Positions 1 through 7,234 of a stretch of DNA of 10,469 nucleotides are shown here, piece after piece (position 1 is the first letter of the stretch; every line of letters begins with the position of its first letter). This DNA is from Candidatus Bathyarchaeota archaeon (GTDB taxonomy: Archaea; Thermoproteota; Bathyarchaeia; TCS64). Position numbers and translations under genes: made by a program. The DNA lies in contig WJJC01000219.1 in the NCBI GenBank assembly GCA_014729945.1, forward strand, positions 1 through 10,469, read 5' to 3'. The notes beneath the pieces are model-generated. The model searched no databases. It was not told the origin of the DNA and was given only the letters and a program-made list of their open reading frames with translations.

Positions 1-2
1 TC

Positions 3-443
3 TTTATTACAACATCCCCAGATAAGCTCAGTTTAGCACTGGAAAAAGCAAGAATACCCTACGAGTTTAACTTCGCATTTATCACCGCTATCCGTTTTGT
101 ACCTGTCTTAGCTGATGAAGCCCAGACTATAATGGATGCCCAAAGATCCAGAGGATTAGAACTGGACAAGGGAAATTTCTTGACCCGAATAAAAAACTAT
201 ATACCAATTCTACTGCCTTTGATTATTAACAGTATTAGACGTAGCCTTGAACTAGCTGAGGCGATGGAGTCTAGAGCGTTTGGAGCTACAGATGATCGCA
301 CTAACCTCTACGAGTTGGAAATGAATAATCTGGATTACATTGTCCTATTTGTATCAATCATATTACTAGTTTTAGCCATATACGCTAGAGTTTATCTTCC
401 AAGTTTCCCTAATTTACTTGGATCAGGGCCTGTTTTTAAATAA
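3..443 (+). CDS. ecfT: EcfT-type transmembrane component of an ECF transporter, 3' part
   Basis: This is the C-terminal 146 residues of a membrane protein; the frame is open to the left window edge, so the start lies outside. The block RFVPVLADEAQTIMDAQRSRG (residues 31-51) matches the EcfT/CbiQ signature, whose cytoplasmic helix and Arg motif couple the membrane subunit to the two ATPases. A second coupling motif follows at residues 88-94 (MESRAFG), where families usually have A-R-G; here it reads S-R-A. Hydrophobic stretches lie around residues 66-76 and 110-130, and the latter is a clear final membrane helix. In the family, EcfT joins a substrate-binding S component and two EcfA ATPases to import vitamins or metal ions such as cobalt, nickel or biotin. 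Neither partner is visible here; they may lie upstream. The substrate cannot be inferred. The family call is firm. Confidence 0.88.
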   Translation, partial: FITTSPDKLSLALEKARIPYEFNFAFITAIRFVPVLADEAQTIMDAQRSRGLELDKGNFLTRIKNYIPILLPLIINSIRRSLELAEAMESRAFGATDDRTNLYELEMNNLDYIVLFVSIILLVLAIYARVYLPSFPNLLGSGPVFK

Positions 444-450
444 CCCCTCT

Positions 451-537
451 TAGTAATTACAAAAGACTATGTTTATATGCGAGCAATTAGCATAGGGAAC
501 GAGTAATGACCATAAATACATTCAATTATTATTACTC
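451..537. repeat. Three AGTAAT motif copies around the promoter, one inverted
   Basis: TAGTAATTAC (451-460) and GAGTAATGAC (501-510) match at 8 of 10 positions and lie exactly 50 bp apart, on either side of the TATA box. An inverted copy, ATTACTC, occurs at 531-537 and forms a 7-bp dyad with GAGTAAT at 501-507 (spacer 23 nt). Within the first copy, GTAATTAC (453-460) is a perfect 8-bp palindrome. The arrangement could be an operator, for example for autoregulation by the AbrB-type protein encoded next. The sequence is AT-rich, so chance is possible. Confidence 0.3.
472..479 (+). promoter_or_regulatory. Candidate archaeal TATA box upstream of the PhoU-like gene
   Basis: TTTATATG fits the archaeal TATA-box consensus and lies 29 bp past the ecfT stop. 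Transcription would be expected to start about 25 bp downstream, near 500-503, which leaves a leader of about 95 nt before the PhoU-like start at 597. A second AT-rich candidate (ATAAATTAT, 569-577) could instead give a nearly leaderless transcript. This is inferred from sequence pattern only. Confidence 0.5.
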
Positions 538-607
538 TACTGAAGTGGGGTTAAGAACTGTATTTAGGATAAATTATGATTTAATTGGTGAATTATATGG
601 AGCCTAG
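506..607 (+). CDS. Possible 33-residue leader ORF overlapping the PhoU-like start
   Basis: An ATG at 506 opens 33 codons ending in TAG at 605-607. The ORF lies a few bases downstream of the start site predicted from the TATA box at 472-479, the position expected for a leaderless or near-leaderless start. It ends 11 nt inside the PhoU-like gene in another frame, and that gene's GGTGA ribosome binding site (587-591) lies inside it. Translation of this ORF could therefore affect initiation at 597. The predicted peptide is aromatic-rich near its N terminus (NYYYS) and matches no family I recognise. A random ORF of this length in AT-rich DNA is quite possible, so this is a tentative call. Confidence 0.2.
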   Translation: MTINTFNYYYSTEVGLRTVFRINYDLIGELYGA

Positions 608-1664
608 AAAAGTCCAAAAAGTTGGATACTCGACTCTATCTGTTTCTCTCCCCATGAGTTGGGCAAAGAAAACAGGTGTAAAAAAGGGTGACGTTTTATT
701 TCTATCAGAAGAAAACGATGGAGATCTGAGAGTCACGCCGGAACCCAAACAGAATGAAGATAAAAGCATATACGTCGTAAACGTCGATAAATGTGATACT
801 GCAAAAGTATTAGCCAGGGTCATTGTTGGAAACTATGTACTTGGAAGAAATCTAATCCGGGTTGAGTCTGAGCGTCGTTTGATGAGAGAGCAAATAGAAT
901 CAATACGAGAGGTAACACAGAAACTTCTTGGTATAGGTATTATAGAGGAAAGTGACAGACACTTACTACTCCAATGTAGCGTCAACCCAAAGAATTTCCC
1001 CCTTGAAACAGTCATACGCCGTCTCTATGTAATTACCAGTATCATGTTCAAGGAAAGTATGGACGCCCTAATTGACCGAGACATGGAATTAGCAAAAGAC
1101 GCCATAGCAAGGGAGCATGAAGCAGACACTATTTTCTGGCTACTAACCAGATTACTCTCTTCCGCACAGCAATCACGGTCAGTCAGTGAAGCGATTGGAA
1201 TCGTTGAGCCTATGGAGGTTGTAGATAATAACCTAGTAGGGTGGTACCTTGAGATGATTGGGGATAGGCTATACGCTATTGCGAAAAATGTATTGGCTAT
1301 AGAAGAGTTAAGAGAAGATGAAGACGAAGAACTTTTCGAGAGACTAACTCAAATAGGCTTAGTGGTTTTCACCATGTTTGATCAAGCCATGAAGAGTATG
1401 TTTGAAAACGATATACAACTATCTAGTGACGCCGTAGATCTTTATGAAGCAGTTGGAAGAGAAGAAGACATGCTGTTAAAAGAGTTTCAGGAACACCATG
1501 ACTCAGAACTCGCAGCCTATGTCAACGAGATTTCATGGGATCTGAGAATAATCGCCGAGTACAGTACCGCCATCGCAACCATCAGCATAGATAATGTCTT
1601 ATGGGGCGAAAACGAGATCTGTACAGTAATCGAGCCAGAAGAAGAGAAAGAAGACGAAGAATAA
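597..1664 (+). CDS. Phosphate-uptake-regulator-like protein: AbrB/SpoVT N-domain plus PhoU repeats
   Basis: This 355-residue cytoplasmic protein begins with a SpoVT/AbrB-type swapped-hairpin DNA-binding domain (about residues 4-50, with GYSTLSVSLPMSWAKKTGVK and a following K-G-D-V strand). Two helical PhoU-type repeats follow (about 110-205 and 215-325). Acidic clusters typical of PhoU metal sites are seen, for example E173, E175 and D177 in REHEADTIFWLL, and EAVGREEDM in the second repeat. The tail is strongly acidic (EPEEEKEDEE). I chose ATG 597 because GGTGA lies 5 nt upstream (587-591) and the AbrB domain starts right after it; an in-frame TTG at 585 would add only four residues. In the family, PhoU proteins regulate phosphate uptake, and the AbrB fusion is a common archaeal form thought to act as a transcription regulator. 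No pst transporter is adjacent, so the regulated system is unknown. Confidence 0.88.
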   Translation: MEPRKVQKVGYSTLSVSLPMSWAKKTGVKKGDVLFLSEENDGDLRVTPEPKQNEDKSIYVVNVDKCDTAKVLARVIVGNYVLGRNLIRVESERRLMREQIESIREVTQKLLGIGIIEESDRHLLLQCSVNPKNFPLETVIRRLYVITSIMFKESMDALIDRDMELAKDAIAREHEADTIFWLLTRLLSSAQQSRSVSEAIGIVEPMEVVDNNLVGWYLEMIGDRLYAIAKNVLAIEELREDEDEELFERLTQIGLVVFTMFDQAMKSMFENDIQLSSDAVDLYEAVGREEDMLLKEFQEHHDSELAAYVNEISWDLRIIAEYSTAIATISIDNVLWGENEICTVIEPEEEKEDEE

Positions 1665-1714
1665 TCCTCACTCTTTCAAAACCTACAATAACTAGATCCC
1701 CCCTTCTCTTTGCC

Positions 1715-3004
1715 ATGAATTTTAATCGGGTTTATTCAGAGATAGATGAAAACAGGGATAGATCAATAAAACGTCTAAGAGAACTAGTGAAGGCTTATCC
1801 AAGTGGTGAGAAACAACTACAAGGTAAAATTGCTCAATTTTTAGAAGATATCGGTTGCGAAGTAGAATACTTAGAACTCTTACCAACCACAATACAGCTA
1901 AACAAAGAGTTCGCTGTAGAAGAAGCAATCGATATGACTAAACGAATCCATATTCTTGGCAAGATCAAGGGAAAAGGAGAAGGAAAAAGTATAATGTTAA
2001 TTACCCACCCTGACGCAGATCCAATAAATCCTAAAGGATGGAGTATCCCACTTCATGAAGGAGTAATTGATGATGGAAAACTGTATGGCTGGGCAGTAGC
2101 AGACGACCTATCAGGCATATGTATGATGGTTGAAGCCCTACAGGCGTTAAATAAGGTGGGGTACAAGCCTAGTGGTGATATTTACCTTTTAAGCGCATCT
2201 GCCAAGAGAAATGCTTGGGGAATAGCTGCATTATTAAGGAAAGGCTACAGTGCTGATGCCGCTTTGTATATTCACCCGGCGGAATCTGAACTAGGGTTAA
2301 AGGAGATAAAAACCATGACCTCGGGTTTATTAAAATTCAGGATAACTATTGAGGGAGTAAAACCTCCTAAAACAGAGTTTGTTCAAGTAACTTTCAATCA
2401 CCTCGGTGTTAATCCCATTGATAAGGCGTTATACGTGATAGATGCATTAAAGAGATTCAACGAGGAACGAGTTAGAACCATTAGATATGAACCACTTAAC
2501 AAGGAAGTGGGAAGAGGCACCAATTTACTGATCACCTATATTAATGCAGGTGAACCAAACAATCTTACCGATATACCATTCAAGTGCACGATAGGAGCTG
2601 GATTAACCTTTCCACCACATGAAGATATTGATGAACTTGTGGAGAAGATCGAAAACTTTATCTCAAAAACCTCAGAGGCGGACCCATGGTTAAAGGAACA
2701 CCCGTTGAGACTTGATTGGATTCAGGGAACTCAAGGAATTGAGATACCGTTAGATCAACCAATTGTTGAGACAGTAAGTGACGCTATAGAGGATGTTACG
2801 GGCGAAAGACCGTTCAGTAATCCTCTCTATTCTAAGAGCGATCTGAGAACTCCAGTTTTAATTAGCGGTATCCCTAACGTGGGTTATGGTCCATTGGCGG
2901 GTGATCTCTCCACAACAGGTGGTTACGAGGAGTGGGTTGACATAGATGACTATATCAGAGGGATTAAGATTACTGCCCGCATCATAATGGATTGGTGTGG
3001 TTAA
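1715..3004 (+). CDS. M20-family metallopeptidase/deacylase homologue with a degenerate metal site
   Basis: This 429-residue protein has the overall order of the M20 family (ArgE/DapE/CPG2-like): an N-terminal helical region, a catalytic half, an inserted dimerisation-like segment (about residues 200-330) and a catalytic C-terminal part. H98 and D100 (THPDAD) match the usual HxD, and D130 in GWAVADDLSG matches the bridging aspartate. The segment that normally carries the catalytic Glu-Glu reads SASAKRNAWG (about residues 160-169). The usual Glu-Pro ligand is IHP. The usual late metal-binding His, just before the (N/E)-E-x-V motif, is missing in GDLSTTGGYEEWVDIDD. It may be a divergent subfamily with different chemistry, or a non-catalytic homologue. 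ATG 1715 is chosen because a longer frame from 1601 would overlap the upstream gene and adds a basic, non-homologous stretch. No ribosome binding site is seen; TACAATAAC (1684-1692) sits where a TATA box for a leaderless transcript would be. Confidence 0.8.
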   Translation: MNFNRVYSEIDENRDRSIKRLRELVKAYPSGEKQLQGKIAQFLEDIGCEVEYLELLPTTIQLNKEFAVEEAIDMTKRIHILGKIKGKGEGKSIMLITHPDADPINPKGWSIPLHEGVIDDGKLYGWAVADDLSGICMMVEALQALNKVGYKPSGDIYLLSASAKRNAWGIAALLRKGYSADAALYIHPAESELGLKEIKTMTSGLLKFRITIEGVKPPKTEFVQVTFNHLGVNPIDKALYVIDALKRFNEERVRTIRYEPLNKEVGRGTNLLITYINAGEPNNLTDIPFKCTIGAGLTFPPHEDIDELVEKIENFISKTSEADPWLKEHPLRLDWIQGTQGIEIPLDQPIVETVSDAIEDVTGERPFSNPLYSKSDLRTPVLISGIPNVGYGPLAGDLSTTGGYEEWVDIDDYIRGIKITARIIMDWCG

Positions 3005-3100
3005 TGTCCCCCTTTTCTGTATTTATCTCAACACGATGTAATTATCTAACCTTTTACCCTATATAGTAGATATAACATATTAAATCTGGGCATACATTTA

Positions 3101-3116
3101 AGAAAGGGTTTAAAAG
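3101..3116 (+). promoter_or_regulatory. BRE/TATA promoter of the EF-2 gene
   Basis: AGAAAG (3101-3106) followed by TTTAAAAG (3109-3116) resembles an archaeal BRE plus TATA box. The predicted start is near 3137, leaving a leader of about 28 nt with AAGGA (3150-3154) ahead of the ATG at 3166. The 161-bp gap between the M20 gene and EF-2 is the longest intergenic region here, which fits an independently transcribed, highly expressed gene. A palindromic CTATATAG at 3059-3066 could be a second, weaker TATA element. Confidence 0.6.
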
Positions 3117-3165
3117 ACTCCTGCTTCTGTCTATAGTCAAATTAGAATAAAGGAACTAGATCTTT

Positions 3166-5373
3166 ATGCCACGATTCAAGCAAACCGAAGAAATACTTAA
3201 ACTAATGCATAACAAGGAGAGGGTCCGCAACATTGGAATTATTGCCCATATTGACCACGGCAAGACTACCATGAGCGATAGCCTCCTTGCAATGGCTGGC
3301 TTAATGGCCCCTACAAGAGCCGGAGAAGCCAGAGCCCTCGACTTTTTAGAAGAGGAGCAGAGAAGAGGAATTACAATCAAGACAGCGAACATAAGCCTTC
3401 TATACGAGGAAAAAGGAGAACAGTATGTTATCAACCTCATAGATACACCTGGCCACGTTGACTTCAGTGGAAAGGTTACACGTGCTATGAGAGCCCTAGA
3501 TGGCTGTGTGCTACTAGTTGACGCAGTCGAAGAGTTCCAAATCATGACAGAGGTCAGACTCAGGGTAGCCTTAGATGAACACGTTAAACCAGTCTGTTAT
3601 ATCAACAAGATCGATAGGCTCATCAAGGAACTGAGGATGGACCCTGATGCCATACAAGAGAAACTACTAAGGATAATCAGAAAATTCAACGAAATAGTTC
3701 AAACCTACGGATCACCAGAGATCCGTAACAAGTGGACCGTTAACGCTGGAGATGGCGAAGTAGCTTTCGGCTCAGCCCTAGACCGTTGGGGATTCACATT
3801 ACCCATGTTAGCGGAGAAAGGGTTGACTCTACCCAAGATTATCGAGATGTACAAAAATGATGAGCTTGAGACACTTCAGGAAATGCTGCCACTGAGCGAA
3901 GCTATTCTAGGTATGGCTGTTAATAAGATACCAAACCCAGATCAGCATCAGCCTGAGAGGATCAAGAAAATATGGAAAGGCGATCCGGAAAGCAGGATGG
4001 GTAAGAGCATGATGGCTGTTGATCCAGATGGCCCCCTAGTTATCTGCATAAGTAACGTTATCATCGATCCACAAGCGGGAGTAATAAGTACGGGTAGGGT
4101 CTTCAGCGGAACCATAAAGAAAGGAGACAACCTGAACTTGGTTGGAGCAGATCTATCAGCCAAGGCTCAGCAGGTAAGCATCTATATGGGCGCCTACCGT
4201 GAGATCGTAGACGAGATACCCGCTGGTAATATCGTTGCATTGATGGGGTTGACCGACGCACGCTCAGGCGAGACCATTGTCGGAGATGAATTAATAGACG
4301 AGGCAATACCTTTCGAGTCGATCAAATATGTATCAGACCCAGTTCTAACCGTCGCAGTTGAGCCAAAAAGGCCAACAGATCTACCCAAACTAATTGATGC
4401 CATGCAGAAGATGAGCATCCAGGACCCTAACCTAGTTACAACGATTAACCAGGAGACCGGGGAATACCTGATGGCCGGTATGGGTGAGCTGCACTTAGAG
4501 ATCGCAGTCAAGGACCTCAAGACCCAGTATGGACTGGACATCGTCCAGAGCGAGCCAACAGTAGTATATCGAGAGACAATAAGGGCAGAAGTTGGACCCT
4601 TCATGGGTAAAAGCCCCAACAAGCATAACAGGGTCTTCTTCAAATTTAGACCTCTTGACCCAGTGCTAATCGAACTAATCAAGCAGGGCGAGATCAGCGA
4701 GATCACAAGTTCTTCACAGATGGAAGAAGTACTAAAGGAACAAGCAGGATGGACTACTCGTGAAGCCAGACAGGTTTTCGCCATCAACGAGAACGCCAAC
4801 ATGATGATCGACACCACCACAGGTATCCAAGGTCTCAGGGAAGTAAAACAGCATATTAGCGGAGGCTTTCACTGGGCGCTAAACGATGGACCGCTTGCTG
4901 GTGAATCAGTCAGAGGACTAATGGTTGATATGGTTGACATAAAGCTCCACGAGGACCCGGTTCACCGTGGGCCAGCCCAGATGATGCCTGCAGTAAGACA
5001 AGCACTTTTCGCTGGTATACTAAGCGGTAATCCCACATTACTTGAGCCTATCAGCGTAATCCAAGTACGTGTTCCAGCATCCGAGATGGGTAACGTAACC
5101 GGTCTACTTAGTAGCAAGCGTGGGAGCATCAGAGACGTCGAGCAGGAAGGCCCCATAGTTAACATCAAGGGGACTATCCCTGTTGCCGAGTCACTGGGTA
5201 TCAGTCAGGAGATGCGTGCAGCCACTAGCGGTACTGCCTTTTGGCAGATGACCTTTGATCATTATGCAGCTGTTCCCGATAACATGTTACCTGATATCGT
5301 GCAGAAGGTCCGTGAGAGAAAAGGTATGGATCCTAATCCACCGAGGGCAAACGAGTATATAATCAGGGAGTAA
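3166..5373 (+). CDS. fusA: Translation elongation factor 2 (aEF-2)
   Basis: This 735-residue GTPase translocates tRNA and mRNA on the archaeal ribosome; the length is typical for archaeal EF-2. The G motifs are complete: AHIDHGKT (27-34), RGITI in switch I with T70, DTPGH (93-97), NKID (147-150) and FGSA. Domains II-V follow without any intein or frameshift. The domain IV tip reads LHEDPVHRGPAQ, with H600 at the position modified to diphthamide. The C-terminal part (ATSGTAFWQMTFDHYAAVP) and the EYIIRE end resemble TACK-type archaeal sequences as far as I can judge by eye. A segment usually conserved as VMPQTETV reads FQIMTEVR here (after the AVE at 120-122). The start ATG is preceded by AAGGA 11 nt upstream and a good BRE/TATA. 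Codons appear richer in C and G at third positions than in neighbouring genes, as expected for high expression. Identity is very secure. Confidence 0.98.
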   Translation: MPRFKQTEEILKLMHNKERVRNIGIIAHIDHGKTTMSDSLLAMAGLMAPTRAGEARALDFLEEEQRRGITIKTANISLLYEEKGEQYVINLIDTPGHVDFSGKVTRAMRALDGCVLLVDAVEEFQIMTEVRLRVALDEHVKPVCYINKIDRLIKELRMDPDAIQEKLLRIIRKFNEIVQTYGSPEIRNKWTVNAGDGEVAFGSALDRWGFTLPMLAEKGLTLPKIIEMYKNDELETLQEMLPLSEAILGMAVNKIPNPDQHQPERIKKIWKGDPESRMGKSMMAVDPDGPLVICISNVIIDPQAGVISTGRVFSGTIKKGDNLNLVGADLSAKAQQVSIYMGAYREIVDEIPAGNIVALMGLTDARSGETIVGDELIDEAIPFESIKYVSDPVLTVAVEPKRPTDLPKLIDAMQKMSIQDPNLVTTINQETGEYLMAGMGELHLEIAVKDLKTQYGLDIVQSEPTVVYRETIRAEVGPFMGKSPNKHNRVFFKFRPLDPVLIELIKQGEISEITSSSQMEEVLKEQAGWTTREARQVFAINENANMMIDTTTGIQGLREVKQHISGGFHWALNDGPLAGESVRGLMVDMVDIKLHEDPVHRGPAQMMPAVRQALFAGILSGNPTLLEPISVIQVRVPASEMGNVTGLLSSKRGSIRDVEQEGPIVNIKGTIPVAESLGISQEMRAATSGTAFWQMTFDHYAAVPDNMLPDIVQKVRERKGMDPNPPRANEYIIRE

Positions 5374-5393
5374 AGTCCCTCACAATTTTTATC
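5365..5393 (+). terminator. Hairpin plus T-tract behind EF-2
   Basis: AGGGA (5365-5369) and TCCCT (5376-5380) form a 5-bp stem with a 6-nt loop that contains the EF-2 stop codon, and TTTTT follows at 5386-5390. Archaeal termination depends mainly on T-tracts, so the T-run is the more relevant part. TTTTTATC at 5386-5393 could also act as a TATA element for the glycerate kinase operon, with a predicted start near 5414, so termination and promotion may overlap. Confidence 0.4.
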
Positions 5394-5424
5394 CAACATT
5401 TTCATACTCTATTCTAAGTTAACC

Positions 5425-5438
5425 GAGGGTTATGTTTG
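5425..5438 (+). promoter_or_regulatory. Ribosome binding site deciding a TTG start
   Basis: GAGGG at 5425-5429 lies 6 nt ahead of TTG 5436-5438. An in-frame stop at 5415-5417 rules out any start further upstream, and the ATG at 5432 opens only three codons in another frame before a stop. TTG is therefore the best supported initiator for the glycerate kinase. Confidence 0.6.
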
Positions 5439-6806
5439 ATTAAGAATAGATCTCAGTTAGTTAGTAATGGATTAAATGCTTATGAAGTGCCTCGATCTGA
5501 TGTATGTGATATTTTTGAGGTAGCCCTTAAGGCAGTAGATCCCGAGGAGGGTATCTATAACGCGTTATCTCTTGATGAGGGGCGACTATCCTTCGAGGGG
5601 TGTTCAGTTGATCTTCGTGAAGTAAATAAAACCATTGTTATTGGCGGCGGGAAGGCGGGGGGTTTGATGGCTAAAGCTGTTGAAAACCTTCTAGGTGATC
5701 GCATAGATTCAGGTATTGTTAATGTATTGGAGGGGACTGAGAACGCCGTCTCGTTGGAATACATTTCTCTGAATGGATCGGCTCACCCGGTTCCATCTGA
5801 GTCCGGTGTAAAGGGAGTTAGAGAAATGCTACGATTAACCCAAGACCTCAATAAGAATGATTTAGTAATTTCCTTAATATCTGGGGGCGGCTCAGCCCTA
5901 ATGCCCCTGCCTGCTGAAAACATAAGTCTAGCTGATCTTCAGAACATAACGCAGAAACTTCTCAAAGCTGGTGCAACCATTAATGAATTGAACGCGGTTA
6001 GGAAACATTCATCCTCTTTCAAAGGTGGCCAACTTGCTCGCCATTGTTATCCTGCTATGGTCATTAGTCTGATCTTATCTGATGTTATCGGTGATCCATT
6101 GGATATCATTGCTTCGGGTCCAACTGCTCCTGATGCATCAACCTTCAATAATGCTCAGAATGTGCTAGAAAAATATAATATAATAAAAGAATGTCCTGAA
6201 AGCATCCAATTAAGAATCAGACAGGGTGTATACGGGGCGATAAGGGAGACCCCCAAAAAAAATGATCCCATTTTTGACAAAGTGCACAATATCTTGATAG
6301 CAAACAATAATCTTGCAGCCGCCGCTTCCAAAAAGAAAGCGGATGAACTCGGATACAACTCAATGATCCTCTCAACATATATTCAGGGAGAAGCCAGACA
6401 AGTTGGAGAGATATTAACAGATATAGCCAGAGAAATTAGTAATCGAGAGCGTCCCCTTGAAAAACCAGCGGTAATAATCATTGGTGGTGAGACAACAGTA
6501 ACCGTAACTGGAGATGGTGTAGGGGGTAGAAACCAGGAACTTGCCCTAGCAGCGTCTATGAGACTTAATGGAATGAATTGTATTATCGCAACCCTTGGAA
6601 CTGATGGAATAGATGGACCAACTGACGCAGCGGGAGCCATAGTTGATGGCAACACGATGAAACGCTCAAATGAATTAGGTTTAGATTCCCGTACATACTT
6701 AGAGGAAAACGACTCATATAGCTTTTTTAGAGAACTTGGGGACGCTATAATCACGGGTCCAACAGGTACCAATGTAAATGATCTATCGTTAATACTGGTT
6801 AAATGA
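5436..6806 (+). CDS. Glycerate 2-kinase, MOFRL type
   Basis: This 456-residue cytoplasmic enzyme phosphorylates D-glycerate with ATP, giving 2-phosphoglycerate in archaeal members that feed branched Entner-Doudoroff or serine/glyoxylate routes. The N-terminal DUF4147 half shows VIGGGKAGGLMAKAVE, SAHPVPSESG, SGGGSALMPLP (from residue 149), INELNAVRKHSSSFKGG and LILSDVIGDPLDIIASGPT. The C-terminal MOFRL domain shows GGETTVTVTGDGVGGRNQEL (from 350), LGTDGIDGPTDAAGA and TGPTGTNVND (440-449). All family landmarks are present, so it should be active. Product specificity (2- versus 3-phosphoglycerate) is inferred from the family, not from residues I can check. It starts with TTG behind GAGGG. It is the first gene of a run with the Toprim and probably the GrpB genes: its TGA stop overlaps the next gene's ribosome binding site. 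Confidence 0.93.
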   Translation: MIKNRSQLVSNGLNAYEVPRSDVCDIFEVALKAVDPEEGIYNALSLDEGRLSFEGCSVDLREVNKTIVIGGGKAGGLMAKAVENLLGDRIDSGIVNVLEGTENAVSLEYISLNGSAHPVPSESGVKGVREMLRLTQDLNKNDLVISLISGGGSALMPLPAENISLADLQNITQKLLKAGATINELNAVRKHSSSFKGGQLARHCYPAMVISLILSDVIGDPLDIIASGPTAPDASTFNNAQNVLEKYNIIKECPESIQLRIRQGVYGAIRETPKKNDPIFDKVHNILIANNNLAAAASKKKADELGYNSMILSTYIQGEARQVGEILTDIAREISNRERPLEKPAVIIIGGETTVTVTGDGVGGRNQELALAASMRLNGMNCIIATLGTDGIDGPTDAAGAIVDGNTMKRSNELGLDSRTYLEENDSYSFFRELGDAIITGPTGTNVNDLSLILVK

Positions 6807-6818
6807 GGTTCTTCTGTG
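6805..6818 (+). promoter_or_regulatory. GAGGT ribosome binding site overlapping the upstream stop
   Basis: GAGGT (6805-6809) shares two bases with the TGA stop of the glycerate kinase (6804-6806) and lies 6 nt ahead of a GTG start (6816). This supports the GTG and suggests translational coupling between the two genes. Confidence 0.7.
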
Positions 6819-7214
6819 AAGATAAATCAAAAACGAAAAAAAGCAATGGATGAACTGGTTTCTTTGCTCAAAGAGATCCACTGTTATGTGGATGTTATAA
6901 TCGTTGAAGGTGCAAGAGATATCAAAGCGTTAAAAAATTTTGGATGTCAAGCGGAAATAGAGACCCTAGCTCATGTAGGATTAGGGGACTATGAATTAGC
7001 AGAACAAATTGCGTCGAGATACAATCGAGTGTTGATATTGACAGATTATGATGCAGAAGGTATATGTTTGAATCAGAAATTCTCGTCAATCTTTGAGCAT
7101 AAAGACGTTAAAATAGATAAAGAGTTAAGAAACAGAATAAGACGATTAATGACTATTATAGGTGTTTACGCCATCGAGTCTCTAGATAATATCAAAGAAA
7201 ATTTGAATGTCTAG
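6816..7214 (+). CDS. Small Toprim-domain protein
   Basis: This 132-residue protein is essentially a single Toprim domain. The conserved glutamate motif is IIVEGARDIKALKNFG with E31, and the DxD motif is LILTDYDAEG with D77 and D79; these residues bind metal in topoisomerases, primases, OLD nucleases and RNase M5. Basic helices flank the domain (QKRKK near the start, RNRIRR near residue 107). Short stand-alone Toprim proteins of this type occur widely in archaea and resemble the UPF0292/RNase M5-like group; their substrates are not established. It follows the glycerate kinase by 9 nt and precedes the GrpB gene by 20 nt, so it is probably cotranscribed with both. A nucleic-acid cleaving or RNA-processing role is an inference from the fold only. 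Confidence 0.85.
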   Translation: MKINQKRKKAMDELVSLLKEIHCYVDVIIVEGARDIKALKNFGCQAEIETLAHVGLGDYELAEQIASRYNRVLILTDYDAEGICLNQKFSSIFEHKDVKIDKELRNRIRRLMTIIGVYAIESLDNIKENLNV

Positions 7215-7234
7215 TCCTTTTTAAGGCATTAATT

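Noticed and set aside
585..596. TTG start four codons upstream for the PhoU-like gene
   Set aside because: GGTGA at 587-591 is correctly spaced for ATG 597 and would overlap the TTG itself.
1601..1714. N-terminal extension of the M20 gene by 38 codons
   Set aside because: It would overlap the PhoU-like gene, is an arginine-rich out-of-frame reading of its acidic tail, and does not match the start of M20 proteins; ATG 1715 fits better.
3080..3101. TTAAAT/ATTTAA dyad (6-bp arms, 10-nt spacer) upstream of the EF-2 promoter
   Set aside because: The arms are short and purely A/T in AT-rich DNA, and they do not extend in either direction, so chance is the simplest explanation.
4194..4820. 208-codon open frame on the minus strand inside EF-2
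   Set aside because: It lies wholly antisense to a certain EF-2 gene, shows no family motif, and is best explained as a shadow of its codon use.
6383..6772. 129-codon open frame on the minus strand inside the glycerate kinase
   Set aside because: It is the antisense of the conserved MOFRL domain; no motif or plausible promoter was seen.
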